Source: Pictodentalium vernedei (lineage: Eukaryota > Mollusca > Scaphopoda > Dentaliida > Dentaliidae). Taken from it: DNA of 64,000 bases. The stretch is taken from NCBI GenBank assembly GCA_031216915.1, contig CM062288.1:179702596-179766595 (forward strand), read 5' to 3'. Positions 22,236-35,224 of this stretch are shown here, one piece after another (within the stretch, counting starts at the first letter, position 1; every line of letters starts with the position of its first letter). A model generated the notes under the pieces. It saw only the letters and a program-made list of their open reading frames with translations. It was not told where the DNA came from and did not search any database. The translations under genes and the position numbers were made by a program.

Positions 22236-24090
22236 CACTTTGTATTGCTCTTGTTAGGCTTTTCCCTCTGGAAAAGACTATTGTTTTTCTACGGATTATT
22301 ATTTTTTTTTTTTTCCACACATTTTTGTCCGTACGATTCAGAAGCCATTTTCGAACCGATTTTCACACAATTTGGCACACGCATAGAGTGACAAAAAATC
22401 TAAAAATGTACCAAAGCGGAATTTTCGATTTAACCCTTGTTTCGCCAGAATTGGCAAAAAACTGCCAAAATTGGGGTTTATCGGCACTTTCTCGAAACAC
22501 GTCTTTAGGATTTTTTTTAAACATCCATCATAACTAGACCTGCCTATGACACAACCTTTGATACACACGACATATTTGGCGATGCATATGGTAACCCTCC
22601 ACAGGCTGCCAAACATCGAAATTTTGATGAAATGGGCCGGTTTCAGACCCCCACAACACCCAAACGATACCCGAGAGGTAAACATAACTTCCTTTATTGG
22701 AAGTGGAATTCACCGAAGATCATTTTTTTAAGTAATAAGGGTGTTCAGAAAACCAAGTGTTAACCCGTTTTGAGCTGGTTAAACAGCAATACCCCAAAAA
22801 AGCTCAAAACTTCATGTTTTCTGTGGATTTCTCTAAACGAGTGTTGTAGATTTTCAAGAAAAATTGGTCACTCTCAGGTCTTGGTGTGACATTACAAGTT
22901 GCATGGATAAAATATTCCGGTCAGCATTAGTTAACCCTCCCCGAGCTGCTAAACGTAAAAATTGTGATAAAATGGGCTGTTTTTAGACACCAACAGCACC
23001 CAAACGATATACCACAGAGAAAGGGGCCTTCATTTATCGGATGCAAAATTGATCGGAAAATATTTTTGAAAGTGGTAAGGGTATTCAAAATTTGACGTCT
23101 TAACCCATTTTGGGCTGGTTAAAGAGGGATACCCATTAAAATCTTAAAATACCCATTTTCTGTGGATTTCTCTAACAACATCTTGTAGGTTTTCAAGAAA
23201 AATCGGCTATTTGCAGGTCTTGGTGTGACATTACAAGTCGCATGAACAAAATATTCCGGTCAGCATTAGTTAACCCTCCCCGGGCTGCTGAAGGTCAAAA
23301 TTGCGATAAAATGGGCTGTTTTTGCACACCAACAGCACCCAAAGGGTACACCACAAAGAAAAGTGCCTTCTTTTATCGCGCGTACAATTTATACAGAAAC
23401 ATTTTTGTAAGTAGTAAGGGTATTCAAAAGTCGACGTCTTAACCCATTTTGGGCAGGCTAAAGAGAGATATCCCTTGAAAGCTTTAAATTCCCATTTTCT
23501 GTGAATTTCCCTAACGGTAACTTGTAGGGTTTCAAGACAAATTGACTATTCGTAGGTGTTTATGTGACATTAAAAGTTGCATGGACAAAATACTCCGGTG
23601 AGCGTTTTTAAACCATCTACAAGCTGCCAAGCATCGTAATGTTGTTAACATGGGACTGTTTTCAGACACGCACAGCACCTAATGTATACATGAGAGATAA
23701 ACATAATCTCCTTTGTTTGAAGTGGAATTCACAGAGGACCATTTTTGTAAGTAATAAAGGTATTCAAAAAGCCAAGCGTTAACCCCTGTTGGGGAGGTTA
23801 ACAGGGATACCCATCAAAAGCTTAAAAAATCGTTTTCCCTGGATTTCTTTACAAACATTTTGTGGGGTTTTCAAGAGAAAATGGCCGTTGATAGGTCTTG
23901 GTGTCATATGACCAGTTGCATGGATCAATTATTCTGGTAGGCATTTGTTAACCCTTCATGGGCTGCTAAATGTAAAAAAAAATTGAGGAAATAGTCTGTT
24001 TTTGGACACCAAGAACATCAAATGGAAATGCCACAGAGAAACGTAACTTCTTTTACCGGACGCAAAACTGATAGGGAAACATTGATATTG
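22236..24090 (+). repeat. Family I element with ~339-bp tandem units
   Basis: The head TTAGGCTTTTCCCTCTGGAA then AAGACTATTG is followed by a poly-T tract, and ATTTTTGTCCGTACGATTC. Four to five units follow with an exact spacing of 339 bp between GTGACA/GTCATA landmarks at 22886, 23225, 23564 and 23903. Each unit holds TTAACCC(T/A)(C/T)CC(C/A) and TAACCC(A/G)TTTTG(G/A)GC(T/A)GG blocks. It is non-coding. Confidence 0.75.
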
Positions 24091-24474
24091 ATATTAACCC
24101 ATTCTACCATTAATGATGGGTTTTACCTAAACATTTTTTTATCAAACCCAAACGGAGTCATTTGAGACTACTATACTCACCTTTCTCATAACATCAATGA
24201 AGGAACTTTAGTGAGACAGTTAAAAACAATTCATCAGACACTGTGGGGGTCAAGAAAAATCATGGAATCTAATCAGGAAAAGCCATGATTCTCCAGAATC
24301 ATAAAGTCTAGTTTATTTCTGTTTTGTTTTTAATTTTTCAACTCAGTGAATGGATCTAGATGATCATGGGTACAGTTATAACCCACTACAAGAGTTTATT
24401 ACTGTTGCAGGTATTCTATTCCTTTTAACCTTCCTAAAAGGTCAACAAAAATATAGCTTTCATTACAAGTAGGC
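24091..24474. other. Intronic DNA, no feature recognised
   Basis: No exon or repeat family is recognised; AT-rich. Confidence 0.5.
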
Positions 24475-26214
24475 TTTTTTTTAGCTCACCTGACTGAAAG
24501 TCAAGAGGAGCTTAAGTGATCACATTGTCTGACCGGCGTGAACTTTACATTATTGATTTCAGCTCATAAAATACTGGACCAAATTCAGCCAAATTTGATA
24601 TGCATGTTTCTTATCATACGTCAATTCAAGTTTGTTCAAATAAAGTTGCCATACCCACAGGGGGCACCACAAGGGGCATTACTCTGATAGCACCCATAAA
24701 TTGTTTTCCAAAATTAAACAAATCTTCTTCTCCAGAACCATCAATTAAAATCTTTTGATATCTGGTATATAACAGGTCTATGGGGGGCAGATTCAAGTGT
24801 GTTCAAATCGAGTCCCTGGGTTAATATTTGGGCTCCCTATCCCAAATTTTAACTTAGTGCAATATTTTTTTAAAATCTGCTTCTTCAGATCCGCCACTCA
24901 GAATGCTCTCATATAATTGGCATTCAACATCTCTAGGGGGTCAGATTCAAGTTTGTTCAAATCGGCTCCCTGGGTTAATATTTGGGCTCTCTGTTGGAGC
25001 TTAATGCAATATGAGGAAATTTCTTTAAAAATCCTTTTCTTCAGATCCACAGTCAGAATCCTTTCATATTTGGTATACAAAATCTCTAGGTGGGTCAGAT
25101 CCAAGGTTGGTCAAATCGGGTCCCAGGGTTGATATTTGGGCATCCTATGGGAGCCCGAATTTTTAGTAACTTAGTGTGATATGAGGGAATTTCTTTAAAA
25201 ATCTTCTCCAGAACCATCAGTTAGAATCTTTTGATATTTGGTATACAACATCTCTAGGGGAGTCAGATTCAAGTTGTTCAATTTGAATCCCTGGGTTAAT
25301 TTTTGGGCTCCTCATGGGAGCCCAAATTTTAACTAAGTGCAACAAGAGGAAATTTCATTAAAAATCTTCTTTCTCAGAATCCTTTCATATTTGGTATACA
25401 ATATCTCTAGGTCAAATCCAAGTTTATTAAAATTGGGTCCCTGGGTTAATATTTGGGCTCCCTATGGTGGCCCGAATTTTAACTTTGGTAAACAACATCT
25501 CTAAGGTGGTCAGACTTAAGTTTGTTCAAATCGTGTTCCTGGGTTAATAGTTTGGCTCTCTATTGGAGCCCAAATTTCTTTTAAAATCTTCTTTTTCTGA
25601 TCCACTGGTCAGAATCCTTTCATATTTGATATACAACATCTTCAGGTGGGTCAGTTTCAGGTTTGTTCAAATCAGTTACCTGGGTAAATATTTGGGCTAT
25701 CTATGGGGGCCTGAATATCAACTTAGTGCAATATAAGGATTTTTTTTTAAATCTTCTTCTTTAGACCCAGCAATCAGAATGCTTTCATATTTGGTATGCA
25801 ACATCTCTAGGTGGGTCAGATTCAAGTTTGTTCAAATTGGTTCCTTGGGTTAATATTTAAAAAATTAAAAATTTTAGTTTAACTTTTGCAATCTGGGGAC
25901 ATTTCTTTAAAAACCTTCCTCAGATCCACCAGTCAGTATTGTTTCATATTTGGTATATAACACCTCAAGGGCTATCAGATTCAAGTTTGTTCAATTTTGA
26001 GTCCCTGGCTTAATATTTGGGCTCTCTATGTGACAGGGGGAGGGGAGGAAGTTAGGTTCAAGTTTGTTCAGATCAATTCCTTAGTGTTCTTACATAAAAT
26101 TTGCCTTTCATGACTTCATTCCTTTGTAGTGTTGATGAACCATGTCAAACTGAATGTGACCCCAAATACTTCTTTGAACCACTTTGTCAGGTGAGCGATT
26201 AAGGCCCCTTGTTT
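24475..26214 (+). mobile_element. Family A element, copy 2, ending 107 bp before a dynein exon
   Basis: The head is TTTTAGCTCACCTGACTGAA with AGTCAAGAGGAGCTTAAGTG. About eight to nine diverged ~165-bp units follow. The tail is CTTTGTCAGGTGAGCGATTA then AGGCCCCTTGTTTT. The right half of the usual 3' hairpin (GGGGCC) is missing, unlike in the other copies. The next splice acceptor is at 26320-26321. Confidence 0.85.
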
Positions 26215-26321
26215 TGGTACTTACCAATGCAGAAATAGTATTTGATGATTTTGTTTTAATAAGAGATATTAATGATTTTGTTTCACATAAGCTGACAGTC
26301 AAAAACGTTTTCTGTTTAAAG

Positions 26322-26494
26322 GTAAAAATGCACATTAGGTCACCCAGTGATTTTGAATGGCTTAAGCAGGCTCGTTTTTACTTCAAAGAAGATACAGATC
26401 AGTGTATTGTTCAAATTACTGATGTTGATTTTATTTATCAAAATGAATTTCTTGGCTGCACTGACAGATTGGTCATTACACCACTGACAGACAG
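26322..26494 (+). CDS. DNAH5/DNAH8: Axonemal dynein heavy chain, exon (AAA1 N-terminal part)
   Basis: It encodes [20 protein letters not shown]...[20 protein letters not shown]...TPLTDR. It enters in phase 0 after exon 10744-10968, giving [12 protein letters not shown], and ends two bases into an Arg codon (donor GTTAGT). [18 protein letters not shown] is the near-invariant stretch before AAA1's P-loop. The acceptor TTTTCTGTTTAAAG is weaker than the others (A before AG, short pyrimidine tract). An open frame runs upstream of the acceptor to 26184, but protein homology begins at Val 26322, which sets the boundary. Confidence 0.95.
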
Positions 26495-27712
26495 GTTAGT
26501 ATACTCAGCTTCTTTTGCAACTGTAAAGTCCTATGAACACCTTGTCTCATAGTATATCCTGAATCAGATAAAATAAAGCAATGACAGAAATAAAAAATGT
26601 CTAGACGACTGTAATAGAGAACTACACAGTTGGCTATAAACTTAACTTCAGACTCGAATCCCATTTACTCTAGGTCAAACTATGCATGTCTGTTTGTTTT
26701 TTAGGTATGGAGGGTGGAAAATGAAGAATAGTAATAGAATACACTGACTCCGATACTTCAGTACTCATTAATTTCTTATTATAATTATCAGGTACGGGAT
26801 TTGAAATAGCTTCATCTCTCGCCTGAAACAGGATATGTGATTGAAAGATGTATAATGCTTTGACACACTATGTGATGAGCACACGGCCAGATAGATGTGT
26901 GGAAACCAGGAGTTAATAACTGGATTGACAGACTGACAACTAGGCTTTAATTTGTGGAAAAATTTGCATATTGATGATTAAATTCAGAAATAAAGAATAA
27001 ATAGATACTTGTTAGCCAAAGATTCTCCCTTGCTTAATATAAGGGTTGAGGTCATAAAATGTCTTACTGAATTTAGCAAAGCAAAACATTTCTAAGTACC
27101 AGTTTTGATACTCGGCAATGCTGTGCATCACTAATTTCTGTGGAAATTGTATGTCTTTCCCAACCACATGAATTTTTGACATACCCCACTCCCTCCCCCA
27201 CAGAATGTTTTGTGGCTACATCGTGGGAACATTTTCAGTCTTGTTTTGTAGGCCTCTAGTCTACATATGTGAACATAAATTGAAAAGAAATGGCCAGCTA
27301 CCAGTTAAAATCAGAGAGACTGCATCTTTTAAACATCAATGTTTAAAAAGTACCCATGTCAAGTGAGAATACTCTCTCACTTAATACATGAGTTGAGGCC
27401 ATGAAATGTCTGACAGAAGTTAAAAGTGCAACTTCTCTCTTAAATGCCAATTGTGCTATGTGGCAGTGCTGTGCATCTCTTTTATTTCTGTGTAAAGTTT
27501 TTGTTCTAAAGCTCTTTTAGAGAAAGATGATGTTATCAAAGAAAGAAAACAGGACCACTGTTTACAACTCATTTTTGTGGTTACTTTAATTGTTTAAATG
27601 AATTTTTTTCAACACATAGTCTTGAGTTTTTCCAAATAATAATGCACAATTGAAATAATGTTCACACCTTCACCCACTATGTCATGTCATAATTAAAAGA
27701 CTCTGGATTCAT
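26495..27712. other. Start of intron 2, no repeat recognised
   Basis: No exon-like frame is seen. At about 26990-27500 two loosely similar stretches (TTAATA(T/C)A(A/T)G(G/A)GTTGAGG then ATGAAATGTC-like) suggest an old tandem duplication. Confidence 0.45.
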
Positions 27713-27714
27713 AA

Positions 27715-28760
27715 GCGGATATGGAATCCTGGAAAAAGTATGGAATTTTAAAAATAATTTTCCAGATTCTTGAAAAGTATGGAAAATAAGAGTTTTTAGC
27801 TCAACTTTATGAAGTCAAGCTGAGTTATTGCCATCATTTTCAAGTCGTTGGCGTACGTAAGTACATACGTACACAGTTTCTTTTGGCACATCGCACAGGT
27901 CACATTTATGATCAGATCGTTTTGAAACTTGGTATGCTTGTTGGGGTGACCTCTAGATGGGAGCTATCAATTTTCTTCCATTTTGGTCAAAAAAGTTGCT
28001 GTTAATTAGCAGCTACCTTCAAATGTGAATTTGTGCATCAGCATTTTCCCTTGGCATGCCCTACAAGGTACATTAATGAATGGATCACTTTGAAACTTGG
28101 TACGTTTTTTTTCGGGTTGACCTACATTTTCCTTTAGCCAGCCCTACAGTTTACATTTAAAAATGCATGGATTGCTCTGACGTTGTGCTCACACAATGCT
28201 GTTATATTTAAGTTTCCCCAAATAACATTGGAACCAATGATCTTCAATTTTGCCATTTCACTTATGTTCACTTATAACTTACTAAATTCAAGTTTGTCAA
28301 GTGGAGCTACAGTGTTACTGCCACATTCATTCAATATTGTGTCTGGAAAAGCTCAGGAGAAATAAAATTTAATTTGATTGGATATGTTATTGTCATGGAA
28401 TTAGGATAAAAAGATAGCTTAAACAATGCAGTGAAAAACATTCTCGATCTCCTTCCTGTGACCTAATTAGCAAGCATTTGCATACTCAGAACATATTGTG
28501 CACCAGATTTTTTGAAGTCTTTATTCAGTTTCTCGACACAATTCAAACTCTGATGTGAGCACACTCTTCAAGCAGATGTTTCCAGACTGGGATTGCACAG
28601 CAGTTGGCATGTTATGAATGAAAGAGTTTGGAGCATGTATTAGGTATGGAAATGTTTTTGAATTTTTTATCTGAGTGTTTTGGAAAATTGTTCTAAACTC
28701 CTTGAAAGGTTTTGAAAAAGTTATGGAATTTCTTAGTAGGAAAGGTGTATGAACCCTGAA
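27715..28760 (+). mobile_element. Probable small DNA transposon with GGAAAAAGTATGGAATTT ends, split by family B
   Basis: The left part has GGAATCCTGGAAAAAGTATG; the right part has GAAAAAGTTATGGAATTTCT and ends GGTGTATGAACCCTGAAG. CAGGGTTC-type ends with runs of similar GGAAAA words are known from abundant animal hAT-like MITEs. A family B copy (27793-28335) lies inside. The boundaries and class are uncertain. Confidence 0.4.
27793..28335 (+). mobile_element. Family B element, copy 3
   Basis: The head TTTTTAGCTCAACTTTATGA with GAAGTCAAGCTGAGTTATTG forms a hairpin. The core matches 15320-15865 (TTTGAAACTTGGTA(T/C)G(C/T)TT, CCAGCCCTACAGTTTACATT). The tail is GTTTGTCAAGTGGAGCTACA. Confidence 0.8.
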
Positions 28761-28909
28761 GCTGTTGACAATAGATACTCAAATAGATGTTAGGTGTAAT
28801 TAACATCTGTTAATTGTCGCTTACTAAATGTTACTTTTGAATATGCAATTCAGTTGAGGAAACAGAAAGGGAGAATCTTATTGAAATGAGCACTTGCTGA
28901 ATACTATTA

Positions 28910-30240
28910 TTATCCACTGCTGATGAAGTGGGAGGGGTATAATGAAATTGTGTTTGTCAATCTCTCCACCTAGAAGTCTATCTGTTTATCCAACAGCATA
29001 AATGTATGTTCATTTAACTCCTTCTGCATTTCTTATTGGATTTTTACAAAATATAGTGTGAAGTATGAGAATGAAGTGTAGATGTGCATGTGGAAAAGAA
29101 TTTTCTGTATGGCACTGTTTTTCTGAGATATGGCATTTTATTGTTAAATGTCATAAATGTTTATTTGCTTAACCCCTTCAACATTTCTTGGTGGATTTTT
29201 ATGAAACATGGTATTAAAAGTATGTCAATGAAGGGTAGAAGCGCATGTGGAAAAGACATTTTGATTCCACTATTTCTCCCAGAGTGATGGCCCTTTTTAT
29301 TGTTAAATATCTATTATAATTGCTTACTACTTAACTCCTCCTACACTGTTGGTGTGATTTTTCCAAACATGGTGTGAATTATGATGTTGGTTACATTTCC
29401 ATGGGCCATTCTAAAATACTATGAAATACTAGTTATGAATATGGTTTGCCTGCCCATGAAATTCAACTATTTATAATGAATAAAAAACAAAAAGTATGTG
29501 TATCCATTATAGGTCCTAAGAGACAAATATACGAAAAACGGCAAAGTGGGAAACTTTAGTTTATTTTAGGGCTTTCATTAATTCAACAAGCTTGTCTCTT
29601 GAGAATGGGGTGATTCGTCTTTAATCTGAGATTTGTGAGGACACGAGAGGAGGCATTAACACTTTTAATGTTAGCAATATGCTGATAGGTACATGTTGTG
29701 CATTTGGGGGGTGGTTTTGTGATAAGGTTCCAGTATCGGCTGTTCCAAGGGGAAAAAGTGGCATGTGGATTAATCGAAAAATGCTTTAGTAGCCACAATC
29801 TCCTGCGTTGGGAATTTAGCAAATAAGTGCTATCATCTCTTCATTATTTTCTGTAGGTATTTTTTATTTCCTAATCATGAGATGGGTTGTTTTTGTAATG
29901 AATATGTCAAACAAAAATGAATGTAGTGTCTAAATCAGTTATTTTCAATAGATCCTTGTTTTCAACTGCTTGACACTTCCTCAAACTACATTCTGGTTTA
30001 TACTGAGATAAAATGTTTCATTTTCTTGAGAGAATACTATTCTAAATGGGTGTTGTGCATGTCACACTATTCCATGTATTCCTGAATGGCCCATGAATAT
30101 ATACGCCATGATATGAGAATGTGCATTTCCAAAGGGCTGTACGATTTGAGATATTTTGTCAGAGTTACCGCCCTTTTTATGACCAGATATCTACTTCTAA
30201 AGCAAATTTGTATCTCTATATCTATATATTTATTGTTATT
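28910..30240 (+). repeat. Family K tandem repeats (~150-bp units), interrupted
   Basis: The start TATCCACTGCTGATGAAGTG/GGAGGGGTATAATG is followed by units with AACTCCTTCTGCATTTCTTA, GATTTTTACAAAATATAGTG and CATGTGGAAAAGA at about 29010-29380, and a further diverged unit at about 30060-30200 (GCCCTTTTTATGACCAGATA). About 29385-30000 is unrelated inserted sequence; the minus-strand frame 29583-29822 in it shows no domain I recognise. Confidence 0.5.
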
Positions 30241-30299
30241 TGTTTTACATTGATGTGCTCCTACATATTTAGAAATATCAAGCTGAAATTTGGTTCCTA

Positions 30300-31075
30300 A
30301 GGTTAATTTTTATGTACCCTTCCCTCCCCCCTCCCCCCCCCCCCCCCCCCCCCCCAATGGGGATATAGCCATGGCTTTGTCCGTCTGTAGACAGAGTTGG
30401 TTTCCGCTCTCTAATTGAAGTTCTGCTTTGCTTATTGCAACTAAACTAGATGTGTATTGGGTATGATGGGGAAGAACCCTATTTATTGTGGGGTTTTTGC
30501 ACCAAAGGTCATGGTCAGAGTGACCTGGAACTTGGAAAGTTTCTGGGGGTTGGTTTCCTCTCTCTAATTAAAATTCCATTCTGCCTATTGTACCTAATCT
30601 TGACAGGAATGTTAGGTATGATGGGTGGAAGAAGATTATTCATTTTAAGGTCATTGTGCCAGTGGTCAAGATCACAGTGACCTTTAACATTACAAAACTG
30701 GTTTTATCCCTGTAAATAAAGTTCTGCTGGTCTGCTCAAAACCAAACATTGTTTTGTTTTTTGTTTGTGGGGGGTGGGGGGGAAGAACCCTATTTAATTT
30801 GGTGTTATTGTGCGTAAGGTAAAGGTCATAGTGATCTTTAACTTAAAAATCCTGGTTTCCACTCTGCAATTGAAGTTCAACTGGGCTGATCAAAAACAAA
30901 CTTGACACGTGGGTTGGGTATGATGAGAGAAAGAACTCTTCTCACATTTGGATCATTGTGTAAAAGATCATGGTCACAGTGACCTTTAACTTAACAAATT
31001 TTACTGGTATCTGCTCACCTTGCTGTATCCAGGCATTTTTATAATATTTGGTGCACTCCTATCCATTCAATAAGC
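30300..31075 (+). repeat. Family G tandem repeats (~130-bp units) behind a poly-C tract
   Basis: A run of about 25 C interrupted by T (30322-30355) is followed by GGGGATATAGCCATGGCTTT and GTCCGTCTGTAGACAGAG. Four to five units then carry TTGAAGTTC(T/A)(G/A)CT, GGTATGATG(G/A)G and GGTCA(A/T)(A/G)(G/A)TCA(C/T)AGTGACC(T). It is non-coding. Confidence 0.6.
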
Positions 31076-31122
31076 AACTTCTGACATCTGCAAGTTGCAT
31101 AGTTGAAAATGCAATGTATTAA

Positions 31123-31455
<333 letters not shown>

Positions 31456-33326
31456 TGATTAGTATTTCAGACACAGATGAACAGCATGTCTTATTTACAT
31501 ACCTCATTTATTTGTTTTCCTATCTTAGTCCATTGTCATACTGTAATAGCAGTTTGCTACATTTCTCAGCCTCATCTGTGTTGTATGATGACTCATTACA
31601 ACTATTTTTAGCTCACCTGAGTGAAAGTCATGGTGAGCTATTGTGATCACTTGCCGTCCGTTGTCTGTCGTCCTTGAACATGCTACTTGCAGCTCTTCAC
31701 CAAAAGCATTGGACTGATTTCAGTTAAATTTGATGGGATTGTTTGTTCTGACATCATATTTTAATTTTGTTCATGTCAGCTTGGCAACCCCATATGGAGG
31801 GGGTAGGTGAAAATGCTACCAAACTTTTTAAAAATCTTCTCATGAACTGGTAGGTATAACATCTTGATATGTGGTCATGGGCTTCCTTTTGAGGTGTAGA
31901 ATCAAGTATGTTCAAACAAAGTTTGTAGATCATTATTTACTTTTGTAATGAAAAGGACTAGATTTTTGGACCTGCCCAAATTTCTTTTTTCCAAACCGAT
32001 GAGCCGATTTGAAACAAAATTGTTATGTGGTTTTATTAAGTCATAAGTACTTGATTTGTGCAAAACAAATTTCCTGTATCCCTGTGGTACCCCCAGGAGC
32101 TAAAAATAAAAATATTTTCAAATGCCCATATTTCCCAAACAGGATGGAACAGAGAACTGTAATTTAGTACAAAGCATCCTTTGGACCTATAGAATGGAAT
32201 GGTAAAAAAAACAAACATTGCCATCGCTCATGATAAAGTGTGCTGTGGGGAGGAATCGAAAAAATGCAGAGTCAACATATTTGCAAAAGTTAGAAAATCT
32301 TCCTCTCCAGAATCACTTTTCAGCAACTTTTTATAAGTTGTATTCCTTGGGGAGGGGGGTGGGGAGGAGGTGGTCAATACACTTTCCCAAATTTTAACTT
32401 TGTGCAATATGAGAAGTACTCTTTAAGAATCTTCTTCAGTCAGAATCGTTTGATATGTGGTATACAACATCATTACAGGGGTTAGATTCAAATCTGTTCA
32501 AATCAAATCCCCCAGTTAATATTTGGACTCTGAATTTTAACTTTGTGTAATATGGGGAATAGAGTTTAAATTTTAATCTTCTTCAGATCCACCAGTCAGT
32601 ATCATTCCATATTTGGTATACGTCATCTTTAGGGAGGTCAGATTTAAGTTTGTTCAAACCAAGTCCATGGGTTAATATTTGGGCTCCCTATTGAAGCCCA
32701 AATTTTTACTTTTTAACTTTTTTAAAATCTTGTTGAGATCTGCCAGTCAATATCTTTTGATATATGGTATTCAGAATCCTAACAGAGGTTGGATTCAAGT
32801 TTGTTCAATCAAGTCTATTGGTTAATAATTTGGCTCTCTGTGGGAGCCCAAATTTTAGCTCAAGTGGAATATGTGGAATAATCTTTAAAAATCTTCTTCA
32901 GATCCACCTTTTGATGTTTGGTATACAGCTTTCTTATGTGTGCAGATTCAAGTTTGTTCAAACCAAGTCCCTGGTGTCATGTTTGGGCTCGCTGTGGGAT
33001 CCCAAATTTTAACTGATTTTGGTATGAGGAATGTTCTTAAGATCTACCATTCAGAATCTTTTGATATTTGATACACAGCCTCTTTATGGAGTCAGATTCA
33101 AGTTTGTTCAAAGTAAGTCCCTATTACATGAACCCAACTTTTAATGTAGAGCAGTATGAGGAAAATTCTTTAAAATTATGTGTGCAGATTCAAGTTTGTT
33201 CAAACCAAGTCCCTGGTCTCATGTTTGGGCTCGCTATGGGGATCCCAAATTTTAACTTACGTTGGTATGAGGAATGTTCTTAAGATCTACAATCCAGAAT
33301 CTTTTGATATTTCATACACAGACTCT

Positions 33327-33669
33327 GTAGGTAGAGGTGCAGACTGCAAGCCGAGAGGTCCTCGGTTCGAATCCCACCTGCGGCAACCGCGTTGTGTCCT
33401 TGGGCAAGACATTTCACCCCCATTGCCCATGTGGGGGCATGATGATGCCGTGTACTAAGGTGTACTGCACGTCGATGGTACGCATGTCATCAACCAATCT
33501 AACCCTGCCTGTGCTGCAGTGCGGAGTTACGATGTTGGGGAGCTGGCAGCTGCTCGTCGGTGCTCGGTGGTTCTCTCCGGGTACTCCGGCTTCCGCCACC
33601 CGTAAAACTATCACGGTCATGATTAGCCATTGTGCATAAATTTGTGACCTTAAATATCAATCAATAATA
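33327..33669 (+). mobile_element. SINE with tRNA-like head
   Basis: The head has an A-box-like GGTAGAGGTGCAG and a B box GGTTCGAATCC (33364-33374). The body from TTGTGTCCTTGGGCAAGACA onward matches the SINE at 107-481 (CTGCAGTGCGGAGTTACGAT, GTTGGGGAGCTGGCAGCTGC, GGTGGTTCTCTCCGGG). The tail is AATCAATAATA. A perfect 13-bp target duplication, ATACACAGACTCT, is at 33314-33326 and 33670-33682, placing the insertion inside family A. Confidence 0.93.
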
Positions 33670-33787
33670 ATACACAGACTCTTTATGGAGCTCAGATTCA
33701 AGTTTGTTCAAATAAAATGTCTGGTTTGATATTTGGGCTCCCTATGGGAGCTCGAATTTTAACTTAGTACAAAATGGGGAATATTCT

Positions 33788-34676
33788 CGGATTCATATTC
33801 TTTTGAAGGATTCTCGAATTTGGACTGTTTCATTGAAAAGTACTTTAATTCATCTCAGTCGTTAAAAAGATTCTTGAATATCCACTTCATCCCTTGAAGA
33901 GTTCTTGATTTACCAAGAAAGAACTATTATTGAACACCCAGTCTACCTATCTGCTCATAAAAAGTGGATAAAAAAAAACTGGCATCAATTGGATGATTGC
34001 CTTATACCACGACAACCAAAGAGAGACAACACTATATAAAATCAGTCATGCATTTGTGTATACATCATCACTTATGCACCTTATACAGTGACAAAGAGAG
34101 ACAACTCTACATAAAATCAATGACACATTTGTGTGTACGTCATTACTTATGCGATTTGCATTGCAGGAAACACATCAAGGGAGGTAAAAGGTTGAAAAAT
34201 GAAGATAACATTCTGATACGTGCTGTGGCGTGCCTGTCTATCTGTAGACCATGCAAGGACACAAGATCACATTACACGTTCCAGATCAAAGTTATTAAAT
34301 TGAGGCATGAAGTATATGTGCTTTTTATATTTCTGGTTAATACAATGGAGTCTATATTGTATTCAGACACTCAACCGTATAAACACTATTTACCAATCTT
34401 CACAAGAGAACAATATTGTGATTACATGTATATCGTTAATCACAAACTTTCTTTTACTACTGAACTTTAAATCATAAAATTATAACTAATAGAAGGGATT
34501 GACTTACTTTAAATTTTACGGTGTCTCACCCATTAGTTAATGCTCATATTACTGCATTTTAATTCTTTTTATCAATATTCATAGTTCTTAAAAACATGTT
34601 ATGGAGTCCTTGAAAAGATCTTGAATAGTCCTTGAATTTTATTTTTCAAAATGAGTGGGAACCCTGTATTCTTTAA
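33788..34676 (+). mobile_element. 889-bp insertion in family A, class uncertain
   Basis: Family A core breaks at AATATTCT and resumes at TATTCTTTAAAAT, so TATTCT (33782-33787 and 34677-34682) is the likely target duplication. The right end GAGTGGGAACCCTG inverts to CAGGGTTCCCACTC, a start common in animal MITEs of hAT type; the left end CGGATTCATAT matches it poorly. Inside, AAAGAGAGACAAC repeats at 34018 and 34093 (75-bp unit). An unbroken 157-codon plus frame (33997-34470) is rich in His, Cys and Tyr (IHHHLCTLYSDKERQ...). It spans the repeat and has no domain I recognise, so I treat it as probably chance. Confidence 0.5.
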
Positions 34677-35224
34677 AATATATATATTTGGTATAGAGCA
34701 TCCTTAAGGAGGTTTACATTCCAGTTTGTTCAAATAAAATCCCTGCATTGATGTTTGGGCTCAATATGGGAGCCTGAAATTTAATGCAGTGCAATATGGG
34801 AAATTTTCTTTAAACATTTTCTTCTCCAGAACCACCAGTCAGATTTTTTGGATAATTGATATAAATCATTCTTATGGGGGTTAGGTTCAAAGTTGTTTAG
34901 ATCAAGTCCCTGGGTTAATATTTTGGCCCTCTAAGGAAGCCCAAATTTTAACTTGGTGCAATAAGAGGAATATTCATTGCAATTCTTCTCCAGAACCTGT
35001 AGTCACAAACTTTTGATATATTGTACACACCATCCTAAGAGGTGTCAGATTCAAGTTTGTTAAATTCATGTCCCTGGAATAATATTTGGGCTCTCTATTG
35101 GAGTCTGAATTTTAACTCAGTCCAATATGAGGAATAATCTTTAAAAATCTGCTTTTTCAGATCAAATAGTCCAAATCCTGATTGGGGTTGGGGGCAGGCA
35201 GTGATTAGGGCTGTTAGTTCAAGT

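Noticed and set aside
26184..26321. Extension of the second dynein exon upstream to the start of its open frame
   Set aside because: Dynein similarity starts at Val 26322, the phase fits the preceding exon exactly, and the upstream residues are family A tail and intron.
33327..33400. tRNA gene
   Set aside because: A and B boxes are present but no cloverleaf acceptor pairing was found, and the segment is the head of a SINE; the same holds for 55235-55290.
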